This document shows, one piece after another, positions 26,605-34,840 of a DNA stretch of 64,000 bases (position 1 is the first letter of the stretch; each line of letters begins with the position of its first letter). Position numbers and translations under genes: made by a program. The stretch is from positions 1 through 64,000 of the forward strand of contig NZ_ATVN01000007.1 in NCBI RefSeq assembly GCF_000420745.1, given 5' to 3'. The notes under the pieces were generated by a model, which saw nothing but the letters and a program-made list of their open reading frames with translations, had not been told where the DNA came from and made no database searches. Origin of the DNA: Pseudorhodobacter ferrugineus DSM 5888. Lineage in GTDB: Bacteria > Pseudomonadota > Alphaproteobacteria > Rhodobacterales > Rhodobacteraceae.

Positions 26605-27651
26605 TCAGCCCCGCCTCGCGCGGTGCTTGTCATAAAGTCCAGTCCAATGCTCTGCAAAGCGCAGAACCATCGTCTCGGTCACACCCGGCCCGATGGAAAT
26701 GCGAATGGCAGATGCCGCCGCGTTCTCATCAAAGCCCATACTGCGCAAAACGCGGCTGGCCCGCACCTTGCCCGATGAACAGGCCGACCCCGCTGAAACC
26801 GCAAAGCCCGCCAAATCCATCTGCATCACCTGCGTCTCGCCTTTCCAGCCCGGTGCGATCAGGCACAAGGTGTTGGGCAAGCGTGAAATCTCTTTCCCGA
26901 CAAAAATAGTATCTTTTGTCTGGGCAGACAATGCCTTTTCTAGAATATTTCTAAACTGGGCGATTTCGTCCCAAACGCCATTGGCCAAATCCCGCGCCGC
27001 AGCCTCAGCCGCAGCCCCGAAACCGGCGATGCCGATAATGTTTTCGGTGCCCGCACGGCGGCCCATTTCCTGGCCTCCACCTTTAATTTGCGAAGGAATA
27101 TCAATGCCCTGCCGCAAGGCAACCGCCCCAACGCCTTTTGGCCCACCCAGCTTGTGCGCCGATACCAACCCCGCGTCACATCCCAACCAGTTAAACGCAA
27201 GCGGCACCTTGCCAAAGGCTTGGGTCAAATCACTCACCGCCAGTCCGGCAGGCAAATCCTGCAAAATCCCCGTTTCCGAATTGGCCATTTGCAGCGCCGA
27301 CAGCGCCGGATCCGGCACCACAACACGGCCCGATCCATCCACACTCAGGTCCACCGCGCACCAACTCGTCACCGCATCATGCTCCACATCGGCGCAGTGC
27401 AACCCGCGTCCGCTGCAAACCAACGCCGCCCCTTCCGTGGCCGACCCGACAAAGACAATATCCGCGCCCTCGGCCCCAAGGGCCGCCGCCACCTGCCCCC
27501 GCGCCCGCTCTACCAAGGCTTTGGCCGCGCGGCCCTCGGCATGCACAGACGACGGGTTCCCCACCACATCCATCGCGGCCATCATCGCCAAACGCGCCTC
27601 GGCCCGCAGCGGCGTTGTCGCATTCCAATCCAGATAAACCCGCGCGCTCAC
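26605..27651 (-). CDS. Cysteine desulfurase, IscS/NifS-like (group I)
   Basis: The 348-residue PLP enzyme has the cofactor lysine Lys167 in SAHKLGGPKG and the active-site loop SAGSACSSGK with Cys291, the longer group I form able to hand sulfur directly to partners. It begins with YLDWNATTPLRAEA, typical of NifS-like proteins. The start is GTG at 27651, just after the dispersed element copy B, with a poor Shine-Dalgarno. It is the second gene of the iscR-suf operon, which also ends in sufS, so the cell has two desulfurases under the same control. Confidence 0.93.
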   Translation of the reverse strand: MSARVYLDWNATTPLRAEARLAMMAAMDVVGNPSSVHAEGRAAKALVERARGQVAAALGAEGADIVFVGSATEGAALVCSGRGLHCADVEHDAVTSWCAVDLSVDGSGRVVVPDPALSALQMANSETGILQDLPAGLAVSDLTQAFGKVPLAFNWLGCDAGLVSAHKLGGPKGVGAVALRQGIDIPSQIKGGGQEMGRRAGTENIIGIAGFGAAAEAAARDLANGVWDEIAQFRNILEKALSAQTKDTIFVGKEISRLPNTLCLIAPGWKGETQVMQMDLAGFAVSAGSACSSGKVRASRVLRSMGFDENAAASAIRISIGPGVTETMVLRFAEHWTGLYDKHRARRG

Positions 27652-27661
27652 ATAATTTCCA

Positions 27662-27750
27662 TTTCATCTTTGAAAAAATACTCCGGAGGGACAGTTGCAT
27701 TGCCACGCAATGCAACCTTGCCGTAAGGCAAAAAGGGGGGCAGCGCCCCC
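27662..27750. repeat. Dispersed intergenic element, copy B (core + covarying hairpin + G5C hairpin)
   Basis: Core 27662-27690 (TTTCATCTTTG-A-AAAAATACTC then CGGAGGG) is followed by a perfect 10-bp stem GTTGCATTGC/GCAATGCAAC with loop CAC (27694-27716), a small TTGCC/GGCAA hairpin, and GGGGGC/GCCCCC (27736-27750). Compared with copy A the central base pair of the 10-bp stem is changed on both arms (T-A to A-T), so pairing is kept. It fills the gap between iscR and the desulfurase gene. Confidence 0.8.
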
Positions 27751-27756
27751 ATACCC

Positions 27757-28236
27757 CTAGTCCTCATCCACCACCGCAAACAGTGCAGGCACTGCCGGAC
27801 AGGGATGCATCTCATTGCGGATCACATCCGAAAGCCGTGTCTGGTGCAAAAACACATAGACATGCGCCGACAACCCCTCCCACAACCGATTGCTCAGCGA
27901 TTGCGCTCGACTGCCGGAAATCGCGCCTGATGCCCCAGCCCCCGAATGCATCGCACTCACATTCTCATCCACCGCTTCCATGATCTCGCTCATCCGAATG
28001 TCGGACGGACTGCGCGACAAACGATAACCGCCCCCCGGCCCGCGCATCGCCTCCACCAACCCCGCGCGGCGCAGCTTCACGAACAGCTGCTCAAGGTAAG
28101 GCAAGGAAATATCCTGCCGCTTTGAAATCTCGGACAGCGACACCAACCCTTCCTCACCTTGCGCAGCCTTGCCCGCCGCCAAGGCCAAATCGCACAGCGC
28201 AACCACCGCATAGCGGCCTTTTGTCGAAAGTTTCAT
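27757..28236 (-). CDS. iscR: Rrf2-family regulator IscR, cysteine-poor Rhodobacter type
   Basis: This is a winged-helix Rrf2 regulator of 159 residues (MKLSTKGRYAVVALCDLA, recognition helix near SLPYLEQLFVKLRRAGL, RGPGGGYRLSR wing). In E. coli IscR three cysteines at 92, 98 and 104 plus a histidine bind a [2Fe-2S] cluster. Here residues 91-117 (ENVSAMHSGAGASGAISG...) hold no cysteine; the only ones are Cys15 and Cys146. The same loss is known for Rhodobacter sphaeroides IscR, which still senses iron by a different ligation. As first gene of the suf operon it is likely an autorepressor responding to iron or cluster status. Confidence 0.9.
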   Translation of the reverse strand: MKLSTKGRYAVVALCDLALAAGKAAQGEEGLVSLSEISKRQDISLPYLEQLFVKLRRAGLVEAMRGPGGGYRLSRSPSDIRMSEIMEAVDENVSAMHSGAGASGAISGSRAQSLSNRLWEGLSAHVYVFLHQTRLSDVIRNEMHPCPAVPALFAVVDED

Positions 28237-28357
28237 GCCTCACCCCCCAATTTGCGCCGCGAACCCCCGAGATTTCGGCCCAGACCCCTACCAAACCATT
28301 GACCTGCACCCAAGGGGCGCTTAACTCAACAGCAACCGCAGACCCGCATTGGGCCTG

Positions 28358-28374
28358 TTTTGAACCGTTCTAAA
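28358..28374. promoter_or_regulatory. Candidate iron-responsive box upstream of iscR
   Basis: TTTTGAA and TTCTAAA with a CCG spacer form an inverted repeat with one mismatch. This resembles the TTTAGAA-N3-TTCTAAA iron-control element described for Irr-type regulation in Alphaproteobacteria. It lies 122 bases upstream of iscR and 57 bases upstream of the divergent hydrolase gene, so it could serve either. Confidence 0.45.
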
Positions 28375-28430
28375 TATGTGGCCCCGCTTTGTCCATCAAA
28401 GCCGCCACAGGAAAGTGACAAGGCCATACG

Positions 28431-29090
28431 ATGCCCGAAGTGATTTTTGCCGGCCCCGAAGGCCGCCTCGAAGGCCGTTACCATCCCCAAAAGGAACGCG
28501 ACGCCCCCATCGCCATTGTATTGCACCCGCATCCGCAATTCGGCGGCACGATGAACAACAAGGTCGTGTATAACCTGCACTATGCCTTTTACAAAATGGG
28601 CTTTACGGTACTACGCTTCAACTTCCGTGGCGTAGGCCGGTCCCAAGGCGAGTACGACCAAGGCATTGGCGAGCTCTCCGACGCGGCATCCGCCCTTGAT
28701 TACCTGCAATCGATGAACCAGAACTCGAAACATTGTTGGGTCGCAGGCTTTTCCTTCGGCGCATGGATCGGGATGCAGCTTTTGATGCGCCGCCCTGAAA
28801 TCACCGGCTTTATCTCCGTCTCGCCCCCCGCCAATATGTACGACTTTTCCTTCCTCGCACCCTGCCCCTCCTCGGGTCTGGTGATCAACGGCACCGCCGA
28901 TAAGGTGGCCCCGCCCAAAGATACCGTCAGCCTTGTGAACAAGCTGCACGAGCAAAAGGGTATCACCGTCACCCATACCCAGATCGAAGGGGCGGATCAC
29001 TTCTTCAAAGACGAAGAGACCCATATGAACCCGATGATCGACACGGTCACAGGTTACGTGCGCCGCCGCATCACCGAACAAACGAGGTAA
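28431..29090 (+). CDS. Alpha/beta hydrolase of the YfhR/palmitoyl-thioesterase-like group
   Basis: The 219-residue soluble hydrolase starts MPEVIFAGPEGRLEGRYHP, as in the small hydrolases annotated as OsmC-like or dienelactone-hydrolase-related. The oxyanion loop HPHPQFGGTMNN (32-43), the nucleophile Ser108 in GFSFGAW, Asp157 in NGTADKVAPP and His190 in GADHFF form a complete triad. It is the first gene of a three-gene plus-strand group (spacing 3 bases to the next) and is divergent from iscR. The natural ester is unknown. Confidence 0.85.
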   Translation: MPEVIFAGPEGRLEGRYHPQKERDAPIAIVLHPHPQFGGTMNNKVVYNLHYAFYKMGFTVLRFNFRGVGRSQGEYDQGIGELSDAASALDYLQSMNQNSKHCWVAGFSFGAWIGMQLLMRRPEITGFISVSPPANMYDFSFLAPCPSSGLVINGTADKVAPPKDTVSLVNKLHEQKGITVTHTQIEGADHFFKDEETHMNPMIDTVTGYVRRRITEQTR

Positions 29091-29093
29091 GCC

Positions 29094-29360
29094 ATGAGCG
29101 TTGTCGAAGATCTGGGCGATGCGCTGGCAAAATCGACGCTAGAGGCGATGGAGCATATCGACGACGACCGCTTTTACGAAAAGGTCGGGCGGGTGATCGA
29201 ATCCTCCTCGCCCACCTTGCTCGAGGCGTATATGACCGCGATCCGCGTGCGTTTGGCCGAACGGCGCGCGCGCGTGTTTTTGGACAAAGCGCTGGCCGCG
29301 GCCAAATCCGGCACCGCCGCCCCCGAAGCCCCCAAAGATTATTCGGCAGGCGGGCATTGA
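29094..29360 (+). CDS. Small conserved helical protein of unknown function
   Basis: The 88-residue cytoplasmic protein is predicted to be mostly helical (VEDLGDALAKSTLEAMEHI, then LLEAYMTAIRVRLAERRARVFLDKAL) with a disordered Ala/Pro-rich C-terminus. The ATG follows 3 bases after the hydrolase stop and its own stop overlaps the TTG start of the HD-domain gene, so the three genes are coupled. I do not recognise a named family; no cofactor or catalytic motif is seen. Confidence 0.75.
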   Translation: MSVVEDLGDALAKSTLEAMEHIDDDRFYEKVGRVIESSSPTLLEAYMTAIRVRLAERRARVFLDKALAAAKSGTAAPEAPKDYSAGGH

Positions 29361-30502
29361 GCCGGTTAGACCAGCAATTTGCCTTCCTGAACGAATCGGA
29401 CCGCCTGAAATCCGTGATCCGCGCCAACGCTTTGCTGGACGGATCACGGTCTGAAAACAGCGCCGAACACAGCTGGCACGTGGCGCTTTGGGCGCTGGTG
29501 TTTGCTGACCATGCCAGCCCGGATGCCAACATAAACCGCGCCATCCACATGCTGCTGCTGCACGATTTGGTCGAAATCGACGCAGGCGACCACCCGATCC
29601 ATTTGCCCAACGTGGGCCAAGCCGAGGCAGAGACAAAAGCCGCGAAGCGGCTTTTTGGCTTGCTGCCGCCTGACGCCGGCCAAATCATGCACCAGCTTTG
29701 GCTGGAATTTGAGTCCGGCAAAACCGCCACGGCACGTTACGCCAAGGCCGTCGACCACGCGCAACCGCTTTTTCAGGTGCTGATGTCGGCCTCCCCACGG
29801 CCCGATCATGTCGACATCGTGCGCCAAAACCTTGCCACAGGCCGTGCCGCCGACTTGCACAGCCGCTGGCCCGCAGCCCACGGTGCCGCGACAGCCTTGC
29901 TGGCGGGCAAGCCCTTGGAACCCACTGCCTTTACCCAAGGCCTGACCTTTCTGGCCCAAGCGGATGCGCTGAAATCCGTCACCCGCGCGACCACGCTGTG
30001 CGATGCCTCCCGCTTTGAAAATTCGGCCGAACATTCCTGGCACATAGCCCTTTACGCCCTCATCCTAGCCGATCAGGCCCATACGCAGGTCGATATTGCC
30101 CGCGTCATCCAAATGCTCTTGCTGCATGATCTGGTCGAAATCGACGTGGGCGATGTGCCGATCCATTCGGCGGATGGCAAGGCCCATGCCTCAGCGGGTA
30201 TCCAAGCTGCCGAAGCAAAAGCAGCCGAACGCATTTTCGGATTACTTCTCAAAGGATTAGGCAACACTCTTCATGCATTGTGGCAAGAGTTTGAGGCCAA
30301 CCTCACCCCGTCCGCACAATTCGCCAAATCCCTCGACCGCGTCCAGCCCGTCATGCAAAACATCCAATGTGGCGGCGGCTCTTGGGCCACCTATAACGTG
30401 ACCTTCGCCCAGCTGGAAACCCGCGTCGGTGCGAAAATCGCTAATGGCGCGCCGCGGCTTTGGCCTTACGTTCGCACCAGCGCCCTTCCCTTTTTCGAAT
30501 AG
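29357..30502 (+). CDS. Tandem HD-domain phosphohydrolase (two YfbR/HDDC2-like units in one chain)
   Basis: The 381 residues consist of two consecutive HD_3-type domains, about 1-190 and 191-381, each the length of a whole YfbR/HDDC2-like 5'-nucleotidase. Metal ligands are intact in both: His38, His69-Asp70 and Asp133 in the first, and His226, His257-Asp258 and Asp327 in the second; the acidic residues Glu73/Asp78 and Glu261/Asp266 match too. The TTG start at 29357 overlaps the preceding stop and is supported by alignment of the two halves (SDRLKSVIRANALLDGS against ADALKSVTRATTLCDAS). Substrates are probably (deoxy)nucleoside monophosphates by family analogy. Confidence 0.85.
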   Translation: MSRLDQQFAFLNESDRLKSVIRANALLDGSRSENSAEHSWHVALWALVFADHASPDANINRAIHMLLLHDLVEIDAGDHPIHLPNVGQAEAETKAAKRLFGLLPPDAGQIMHQLWLEFESGKTATARYAKAVDHAQPLFQVLMSASPRPDHVDIVRQNLATGRAADLHSRWPAAHGAATALLAGKPLEPTAFTQGLTFLAQADALKSVTRATTLCDASRFENSAEHSWHIALYALILADQAHTQVDIARVIQMLLLHDLVEIDVGDVPIHSADGKAHASAGIQAAEAKAAERIFGLLLKGLGNTLHALWQEFEANLTPSAQFAKSLDRVQPVMQNIQCGGGSWATYNVTFAQLETRVGAKIANGAPRLWPYVRTSALPFFE

Positions 30503-30545
30503 CCCGCGCCCCCCAAACGCATTCCTAAAATGCTCGACATCCACA

Positions 30546-30565
30546 CGGTATACAATTGCATACCG
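30546..30565. promoter_or_regulatory. Inverted repeat upstream of icd
   Basis: CGGTAT and ATACCG flank ACAATTGC, 69 bases before the icd start. The AT-rich palindromic form resembles sites of GntR-type regulators, but no regulator gene is adjacent. Confidence 0.35.
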
Positions 30566-30633
30566 CCCTAGTCAAACCCCACCCCTTCCGCTATAAACGC
30601 CGCAACCCGAATCCCCATAAAAAGGCGTGACCC

Positions 30634-31848
30634 ATGACCAAGATCAAAGTCGCAAATCCCATTGTCGAACTCGACGGCGATGAAATGACCCGGATCATCT
30701 GGGATTTCATCAAGCAAAAACTGATCTTGCCCTATCTCGATGTCGATCTGAAATACTACGACTTGGGGATCGAGGAGCGTGACCGCACCGATGACCAGAT
30801 CACCATTGACGCAGCCCATGCCATCCAGAAATACGGCGTCGGCGTGAAATGCGCGACCATCACCCCCGATGAACAACGGGTCGAAGAATTCGGCCTAAAA
30901 CAAATGTGGCGCAGCCCGAATGGCACGATCCGCAACATCCTTGGCGGCGTGATTTTTCGCGAACCGATCATCTGCCAAAACGTGCCGCGCCTTGTGCCGG
31001 GCTGGACAAGGCCCATCGTCGTGGGCCGCCACGCCTTTGGCGACCAATACCGCGCCACCGATTTCCGCTTTCCGGGGGCTGGCAAGCTGACGATGAAATT
31101 CGTCGGCGACGATGGCACCGTGATTGAAAAAGACGTCTATTCCGCTGAATCTTCGGGCGTTTTCATGGGCATGTACAACATCGACAGCTCGATCATCGAC
31201 TTTGCCCGCTCGTCGCTGAATTACGGGTTGCTCAAGGGCTGGCCCGTGTATCTGTCAACCAAAAACACCATCCTCAAGGCCTATGATGGCCGCTTCAAGG
31301 ACCTGTTCCAAAAGGTCTATGAGGAGGAATTTGAAGCCGAATTCAAAAAGGCCGGCATCCACTACGAACACCGCCTGATCGACGATATGGTCGCCAGCGC
31401 CATGAAATGGTCGGGCGGCTATGTCTGGGCCTGCAAAAACTATGACGGCGATGTGCAGTCCGATACTGTCGCCCAAGGTTTCGGCTCGCTGGGCCTGATG
31501 ACAAGCGTGTTGATGACCCCCGATGGCAAAACGGTCGAGGCCGAGGCGGCGCACGGCACCGTCACCCGCCACTACCGCCAGCATCAGGCAGGCAAGGAAA
31601 CCTCGACCAACTCCATCGCGTCGATTTTCGCATGGACAGGTGGTCTAAAGCACCGCGCCAAGCTGGATGATAACGATGCCCTCGCCAAATTCGCCGCCAC
31701 CTTGGAAAAGGTCACGGTCGATGCGGTCGAAGATGGCCATATGACCAAAGATCTGGCCTTGCTCGTCGGCCCCGATCAAAAATGGCTTACCACGATGGGC
31801 TATTTGGAAAAGGTCGATGACTACCTGAACAAGGCCCTAAAGGGCTAA
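30634..31848 (+). CDS. icd: NADP-dependent isocitrate dehydrogenase
   Basis: This TCA-cycle enzyme oxidises isocitrate to 2-oxoglutarate. The 404-residue protein is of the eukaryotic-like homodimeric type: it starts [21 protein letters not shown], has the substrate motif [12 protein letters not shown], metal Asp residues in LIDDMVA and NYDGDVQSD, and the NADP-binding part [15 protein letters not shown] with the Arg of the 2'-phosphate site. AAGG is well placed before the ATG. It is monocistronic, with a GC-rich hairpin and a dispersed element after the stop. Confidence 0.97.
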   Translation: MTKIKVANPIVELDGDEMTRIIWDFIKQKLILPYLDVDLKYYDLGIEERDRTDDQITIDAAHAIQKYGVGVKCATITPDEQRVEEFGLKQMWRSPNGTIRNILGGVIFREPIICQNVPRLVPGWTRPIVVGRHAFGDQYRATDFRFPGAGKLTMKFVGDDGTVIEKDVYSAESSGVFMGMYNIDSSIIDFARSSLNYGLLKGWPVYLSTKNTILKAYDGRFKDLFQKVYEEEFEAEFKKAGIHYEHRLIDDMVASAMKWSGGYVWACKNYDGDVQSDTVAQGFGSLGLMTSVLMTPDGKTVEAEAAHGTVTRHYRQHQAGKETSTNSIASIFAWTGGLKHRAKLDDNDALAKFAATLEKVTVDAVEDGHMTKDLALLVGPDQKWLTTMGYLEKVDDYLNKALKG

Positions 31849-31855
31849 CGACGTA

Positions 31856-31880
31856 GGGCCCCACCATCCGGTCGGGGCCC
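31856..31880 (+). terminator. GC-rich hairpin after icd
   Basis: Arms GGGCCCC and GGGGCCC enclose 11 bases starting 8 bases after the icd stop. Only ATTTC follows, so it is a weak intrinsic terminator or a 3'-protecting stem. Confidence 0.5.
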
Positions 31881-31896
31881 ATTTCAATGCGCGCGA

Positions 31897-31918
31897 TTTC
31901 ATCTTTGCAAAAATACTC
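31897..31918. repeat. Dispersed intergenic element, copy C (core only)
   Basis: The canonical core TTTCATCTTTG-CA-AAAATACTC lies in plus orientation between the convergent icd and FkbM genes. It is identical to copy D at 44329 over the whole core. Confidence 0.75.
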
Positions 31919-31962
31919 AAAGACGATGCTTCGGCAAGATCACCCGTCGAGCTTATGCGCGC

Positions 31963-32775
31963 TCACGCCGCCCGGAACAAAAAGTCGTTCCGCGCCAGTT
32001 TCTCGGCCACATAGCCAAAACCTGCCAAAAACGCCGCCGTTTCCTCGAACGCATCATCGCGTTGCAACAACTCGACCCAAAGCGCGGGCTTGCGCTGTTC
32101 CAAAATCCCGACAGCACCTTGCAGAACCGGAATTTGCATCCCTTCCACATCAATCTTGATCAGGTCCAGCTTGGCGACATCGGCCTTGGTCAACACCATA
32201 TCCAACGTGGTCATAGGCACACCCCCATGCGCTGCCACCTCAAACGAGGTGCCACCCAGATTGCGGGTGTTGAACTGCACCATTTGGCCCTGCCCCGCCT
32301 CGGCCCCCACCAAAGAATGATGCGTCACCACGCGCTTTTCCAACCCATTCAGCGCGATGTTGGCCTGCAACGTCGCATGGCAATGTGCTTGGGGCTCGAA
32401 CGCAATCACTTTGGCCGCGCCCATAATGCTGGCAAAATACACCGTATGGTTGCCGATATTGGCGCCCACATCACACACAACCGACTTAGGCCCCACGACC
32501 CCCATCTCGGCAACCTTCGCCAAAATCTTGGCCTCATAAAACCCGCGGGTTTGCACAATCACCCCTTGCACGAAATCATCCACAGCATCCGGCAGGCTCA
32601 TGGCAATGCGCTGCATATTCGGCGCGTTGAACCGCAAAATATGCCCGTCTTCCAACAATGCCACCCGCTGCAAATGCAGTTGCGCCGTCATCACGCGCAG
32701 CATTTGGTCCAACGTCTCGCGCGTGGCCGCCAATTCTTCCGCCACATTCGGGTCGGTTTTCACCGCTTCGGCCAT
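31963..32775 (-). CDS. FkbM-family SAM-dependent methyltransferase
   Basis: The 270-residue class I methyltransferase has motif I VCDVGANIGNHTVYFA and the FkbM hallmarks VIAFEPQAHCHATLQANIALNG and LIKIDVEGMQIPVLQGA. A helical N-terminus of about 40 residues (AEELAATRETLDQMLRVM) precedes the catalytic domain. I start at ATG 32775; a GTG four codons upstream is also open. FkbM enzymes methylate hydroxyl groups of sugars or polyketides, often in surface polysaccharides. No glycosyltransferases are adjacent, so the acceptor is unknown. Confidence 0.88.
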   Translation of the reverse strand: MAEAVKTDPNVAEELAATRETLDQMLRVMTAQLHLQRVALLEDGHILRFNAPNMQRIAMSLPDAVDDFVQGVIVQTRGFYEAKILAKVAEMGVVGPKSVVCDVGANIGNHTVYFASIMGAAKVIAFEPQAHCHATLQANIALNGLEKRVVTHHSLVGAEAGQGQMVQFNTRNLGGTSFEVAAHGGVPMTTLDMVLTKADVAKLDLIKIDVEGMQIPVLQGAVGILEQRKPALWVELLQRDDAFEETAAFLAGFGYVAEKLARNDFLFRAA

Positions 32776-32950
32776 AGGGTACCCCACGTATCAATTCCCA
32801 CAAATCCTATAGGCCCTCGTCCCCCAAGCAAAGCCGCAAACCCACTCATCCCCACTAAATGCAGGAGTTTCGCAAGGTTCCTCTAGTATTTCCCGCGCGC
32901 CTCCTGTATCGCCGCGCCAACCCTAATGATTTGAAAAAGAGATCTCTCCG

Positions 32951-34768
32951 ATGGAGCTTCGCAACATCGCCATTATCGCACACGTCGACCATGGCAAAAC
33001 CACCCTCGTCGACGAGCTGCTGAAACAATCCGGCACCTACCGCGACAATCAGGCCACAACCGAACGCGCGATGGACAGCAATGACATCGAACGCGAACGC
33101 GGCATCACGATTCTCGCCAAGGCGACCTCCGTCGAATGGGGCGGCATGCGCATCAACATCGTCGACACCCCCGGCCACGCCGATTTCGGCGGTGAAGTCG
33201 AACGCATCCTGAACATGGTTGACGGTGTTGTCCTGCTGGTCGACGCCGCCGAAGGCCCGATGCCCCAAACCAAATTCGTGACCTCCAAGGCGCTGGCCCT
33301 CGGCCTTCGCCCCATCGTGGTGCTGAACAAGGTCGATAAGCATGATGCCGAACCCGACCGCGCGCTGGACGAATGTTTCGACCTCTTCGCCAACCTCGGC
33401 GCCGATGATAAACAACTCGACTTCCCGCACCTCTATGCCTCGGGCCGCGCTGGCTGGGCCGATACCGAACTTGATGGCCCGCGCAAAGACCTGAACGCCC
33501 TGTTCGAACTGATCGTAAAGCACGTGCCTGCCCCAACGCAGGTTGCCAAAGCTGCCGAACCGTTCAAAATGCTGGCCACCACCTTGTCGGCTGACGCTTT
33601 TATCGGCCGCATCCTGACAGGCCGTGTCGAATCCGGCACGCTGAAAGTCGGCGAGCAGATCAAGGCTTTGTCGCGCAACGGTGACAAAATCGAACAGTTC
33701 CGCGTCACCAAAATCCTTGCGTTCCGCGGCCTTGGCCAACAACCGATTGAAGAGGCCGTTGCAGGCGATATCGTCACCATCGCAGGCATGACCAAGGCGA
33801 CCGTGGCCGATACCTTGTGCGACCTGTCGGTGGATGAGGCGATCGAGGCGCAGCCTATCGACCCGCCAACCATCACTGTCACCTTCGGCATCAACGACAG
33901 CCCGCTGGCTGGCAAAGATGGCACCAAGGTGCAGTCGCGCATCATCCGCAAGCGTTTGATGGACGAAGCCGAAACCAACGTCGCGATCAAAATCGCCGAC
34001 ACCCCCGGCGGTGAAGCGTTCGAAGTGTCGGGCCGTGGTGAACTCCAGATGGGCGTGTTGATTGAAAACATGCGCCGCGAAGGGTTTGAACTTTCCATCT
34101 CGCGCCCCCGCGTTATCTTCAAAGAAGAAAACGGCCAGCGGATGGAGCCTGTGGAAGAAGTCACCATCGACGTTGATGATGAATATTCCGGCGCCGTTAT
34201 CGAAAAGCTGACCGGCGAGCGCAAAGGCGATCTGGTTGAAATGAAGCCTGCGGGCGTCGGCAAAACCCGCATCGTGGCCCACGTGCCATCGCGCGGTCTG
34301 ATCGGCTATCACGGCCAGTTCCTGACCGACACCCGCGGCACGGGCGTTTTGAACCGCTTGTTCCACGGCTGGACCGAACACAAAGGCCCGATCCAGGGTC
34401 GCCGCCAAGGCGTTCTGATCAGCATGGAAAATGGTGTGTCCGTCTCCTACGCTTTGTGGAAGCTCGAAGATCGCGGCAAATTCTTTATCGGCGCGCAGGA
34501 AGCCGTTTACCAAGGCATGATCCTTGGCGAACACTCCCGCGACAACGATCTGGAGATCAACCCGCTCAAGGGCAAACAGCTGACCAACGTCCGCGCATCG
34601 GGCACCGATGAAGCCGTGCGCCTGACAACCCCGGTCCGTATGTCGCTGGAAGAATCCATCGCCTATATCGCCGATGATGAATTGGTCGAAGTCACGCCCA
34701 AAAACATCCGCATGCGCAAACGCTACCTCGACCCGCATGAGCGCAAACGCCATTCGCGTTCGGCGTAA
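32951..34768 (+). CDS. typA: Ribosome-associated GTPase TypA/BipA
   Basis: This translational GTPase of the EF-G superfamily is involved in ribosome assembly at low temperature and in stress. The 605 residues carry G1 [10 protein letters not shown] (12-21), G2/effector [13 protein letters not shown]3 [15 protein letters not shown]4 NKVDK, then the EF-G-like domains II, III and V and the BipA-specific C-terminal domain ([17 protein letters not shown]). Length and domain order are standard. It is single, with its own strong terminator. Confidence 0.97.
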   Translation: MELRNIAIIAHVDHGKTTLVDELLKQSGTYRDNQATTERAMDSNDIERERGITILAKATSVEWGGMRINIVDTPGHADFGGEVERILNMVDGVVLLVDAAEGPMPQTKFVTSKALALGLRPIVVLNKVDKHDAEPDRALDECFDLFANLGADDKQLDFPHLYASGRAGWADTELDGPRKDLNALFELIVKHVPAPTQVAKAAEPFKMLATTLSADAFIGRILTGRVESGTLKVGEQIKALSRNGDKIEQFRVTKILAFRGLGQQPIEEAVAGDIVTIAGMTKATVADTLCDLSVDEAIEAQPIDPPTITVTFGINDSPLAGKDGTKVQSRIIRKRLMDEAETNVAIKIADTPGGEAFEVSGRGELQMGVLIENMRREGFELSISRPRVIFKEENGQRMEPVEEVTIDVDDEYSGAVIEKLTGERKGDLVEMKPAGVGKTRIVAHVPSRGLIGYHGQFLTDTRGTGVLNRLFHGWTEHKGPIQGRRQGVLISMENGVSVSYALWKLEDRGKFFIGAQEAVYQGMILGEHSRDNDLEINPLKGKQLTNVRASGTDEAVRLTTPVRMSLEESIAYIADDELVEVTPKNIRMRKRYLDPHERKRHSRSA

Positions 34769-34774
34769 AAGATT

Positions 34775-34803
34775 AAAGCCCGCTCGGTTGAGCGGGCTTT
34801 TTT
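34775..34803 (+). terminator. Rho-independent terminator of typA
   Basis: A perfect 11-bp stem AAAGCCCGCTC/GAGCGGGCTTT with loop GGTT is followed directly by more Ts. It starts 7 bases after the typA stop; convergent transcription from the next gene could use it as well. Confidence 0.92.
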
Positions 34804-34840
34804 AATGTCCGGCGTCGGGCTGTACCAAATCTCGCGCGGC

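Noticed and set aside
32855-34753. A 632-codon open frame on the minus strand
   Set aside because: It is the antisense shadow of typA, whose GTPase motifs are unmistakable.
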